This document shows positions 4,953 through 5,786 of a stretch of DNA of 5,786 nucleotides, one piece after another. Made by a program: the position numbers and the translations under genes. The stretch's first letter is position 1; the number at the start of each line of letters is the position of its first letter. Where the stretch lies: assembly GCA_003266075.1 (NCBI GenBank), contig MUZZ01000151.1, forward strand, positions 1 to 5,786, read 5' to 3'. The notes beneath the pieces were generated by a model. It searched no databases. It was not told the DNA's origin and worked only from the letters and a program-made list of their open reading frames with translations. This DNA comes from Methanosphaera sp. rholeuAM74 (GTDB taxonomy: Archaea > Methanobacteriota > Methanobacteria > Methanobacteriales > Methanobacteriaceae).

Positions 4953-5516
4953 ATGCAATATATCAAATGGAAAGATGGAAACAAATATGATGGTAGCCAA
5001 ATTACTCCATCATGGGCTTTTCAGGAATTTAAAATAAAATCTTCAACAATAATCTCATGGATAGGACCAATGAACATCAAATCAGATAATCTCATAGATT
5101 ATGAAGATATAGGACTAGAAATCAAAGGAAATAAAATGCTACACTTTATAGTTGAACACTTTGACCAACAACCAGGAAACCTGAAACTCGCATACCATAG
5201 GCAACGATTACTGGTGATGATTACCAGAGACAAATTATTAGAGTATGGCATTAAAACCACGCAGGATGGCGACGACATATTCATAGACGATAAAAAATTG
5301 TCAGTATCCATAGCCACAGCATCAATAAGTTCCATGAAAATACATTTTGCACTAAACATTACCTGTGAAGGCACACCAAGAGACGTTGAAACATCATCCT
5401 TAGAAGATAACATGGATGTAGAAGAAATAAATAATTTACAGGACTCTATAGCCAATGAATATATTGATATGATAACTACTATTGAGAAGGACATAACTAA
5501 AACTAAAATATTTTAG
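4953..5516 (+). CDS. DUF366 family protein
   Basis: This 187-residue protein is recognised as DUF366 by YDGSQITPSWAF (12-23), LIDYEDIGLEIKGNKMLHFI (47-66), EHFDQQPG, YHRQRLL (81-87), GDDIFIDDKKLSVSIATAS (106-124) and KIHFALNI (129-136). The function of the family is not established to my knowledge. The stretch 106-136 looks like the catalytic-lysine region of lipoate and biotin protein ligases (NDLLVDGRKVSGS then HHGTLLLN), with K114/K115 at the lysine position; this is my inference, and the RRxxGGG-type substrate loop of those enzymes is not seen. The last 30 residues are acidic and probably helical. No membrane segment. The gene stops 13 bases before queD, whose ribosome site overlaps its stop codon, so the two are translated as a unit and DUF366 may act in 7-deazaguanine or tRNA modification. 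A longer version starting GTG 4938 is less likely. Confidence 0.88.
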   Translation: MQYIKWKDGNKYDGSQITPSWAFQEFKIKSSTIISWIGPMNIKSDNLIDYEDIGLEIKGNKMLHFIVEHFDQQPGNLKLAYHRQRLLVMITRDKLLEYGIKTTQDGDDIFIDDKKLSVSIATASISSMKIHFALNITCEGTPRDVETSSLEDNMDVEEINNLQDSIANEYIDMITTIEKDITKTKIF

Positions 5517-5522
5517 GAGGGG
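5515..5522 (+). promoter_or_regulatory. Ribosome binding site of queD overlapping the DUF366 stop codon
   Basis: AGGAGGGG is the strongest Shine-Dalgarno in the window, 7 bases before ATG 5530. Its first two bases are the last two of the DUF366 TAG stop, so translation of the two genes is likely coupled. Confidence 0.8.
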
Positions 5523-5529
5523 ATTAAAT

Positions 5530-5786
5530 ATGAAAGTAAATCTGGATGGAATACACACCGGTTTAAGATTCTCATCTGCACACATGGTAATAGGACATGA
5601 TTCATGTGGAAAAATACATGGACACAGTTATATTGTGGATGTTGAAGTTGAAGGTCAAAGAAGTGGCAAATTCGGTTTTGTCATAGATTTCAAAATACTC
5701 AAATCCATAACAAGGGACATCTGCAAATCACTAGACCACAGGGTATTAATACCAGTCAACAGTCCAGACTTGGATGTAACCTATGA
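5530..5786 (+). CDS. queD: 6-carboxytetrahydropterin synthase QueD (6-pyruvoyl-tetrahydropterin synthase family), 3' partial
   Basis: Only the first 85 residues and two bases are in the window; the frame is open to the edge. FSSAH supplies zinc ligand His18, and CGKIHGHSY (26-34) gives the catalytic Cys26 and zinc ligands His30 and His32. The C-x3-HGH spacing is that of QueD rather than of the tetrahydrobiopterin enzymes with longer spacing. GFVIDFKILK and the LDHRVL segment (Asp-His of the catalytic relay) also match. QueD converts dihydroneopterin triphosphate to 6-carboxytetrahydropterin, the first committed step to preQ0, which archaea insert in tRNA as archaeosine. Partner genes queE and queC could follow to the right but are not visible. 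The enzyme is cytosolic. Membership in the superfamily is very sure; the exact substrate is inferred from the Cys motif and the archaeal context. Confidence 0.92.
   Translation, partial: MKVNLDGIHTGLRFSSAHMVIGHDSCGKIHGHSYIVDVEVEGQRSGKFGFVIDFKILKSITRDICKSLDHRVLIPVNSPDLDVTY

Noticed and set aside
5099..5494. Minus-strand frame of 131 residues opposite DUF366
   Set aside because: Antisense to a recognised family gene, without motifs or a ribosome site.

Overview
The window looks like part of an AT-rich methanogenic archaeon, most likely from the Methanobacteriales (Methanosphaera or Methanobrevibacter type). The reasons are the strong A/T bias with heavy use of ATA, AGA and AAA codons, long T-rich spacers with TATA-like boxes, Shine-Dalgarno sites of the GGAGG/GGTGAT type, and a gene set that is typically archaeal: DUF5612 with ACT, a COG1665-like nucleotidyltransferase, DUF366 and a QueD-like enzyme. 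The genus is inferred from memory of such genomes, not from a search.

Left part (1-2680): the window opens inside feoB, the GTP-regulated ferrous iron permease; its Walker A motif lies at the very edge, so the true start is upstream. A clear hairpin plus T-run terminator follows. After a 196-base spacer come two tandem, paralogous, very small cysteine-rich zinc-ribbon proteins (69 and 70 residues), 18 bases apart and probably co-transcribed, ending in a second hairpin/T-run. Their place beside feoB suggests, but does not prove, a link to metal handling.

Middle (2629-3178): over 500 bases without a convincing gene. The region is T-rich on the + strand and holds a good TATA-like box, several hairpins and the promoter region of the next gene. 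It could hide a small RNA or be a long non-coding spacer.

Right part (3179-5786): an ACT-DUF5612 protein, probably an amino-acid-sensing regulator of unknown target, faces a convergent gene for an archaeal predicted nucleotidyltransferase, with only 9 bases between the two stop codons. From an 82-base divergent promoter region the + strand then carries a DUF366 protein and, directly coupled through a Shine-Dalgarno that overlaps the DUF366 stop codon, a QueD-type 6-carboxytetrahydropterin synthase cut off by the window end. QueD makes the precursor of 7-deazaguanine for archaeosine in tRNA, so DUF366 may belong to that pathway.

Most interesting points: FeoB has an Asn in place of the guanine-specifying Asp of its G4 motif (NMLN instead of NxxD), together with changes in G5 and in the first permease gate motif. 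The small tandem metal-ribbon proteins are undescribed as far as I can tell. DUF366 shows a segment that resembles the catalytic-lysine region of lipoate/biotin ligases. No CRISPR array, insertion sequence, tRNA or rRNA gene is visible.
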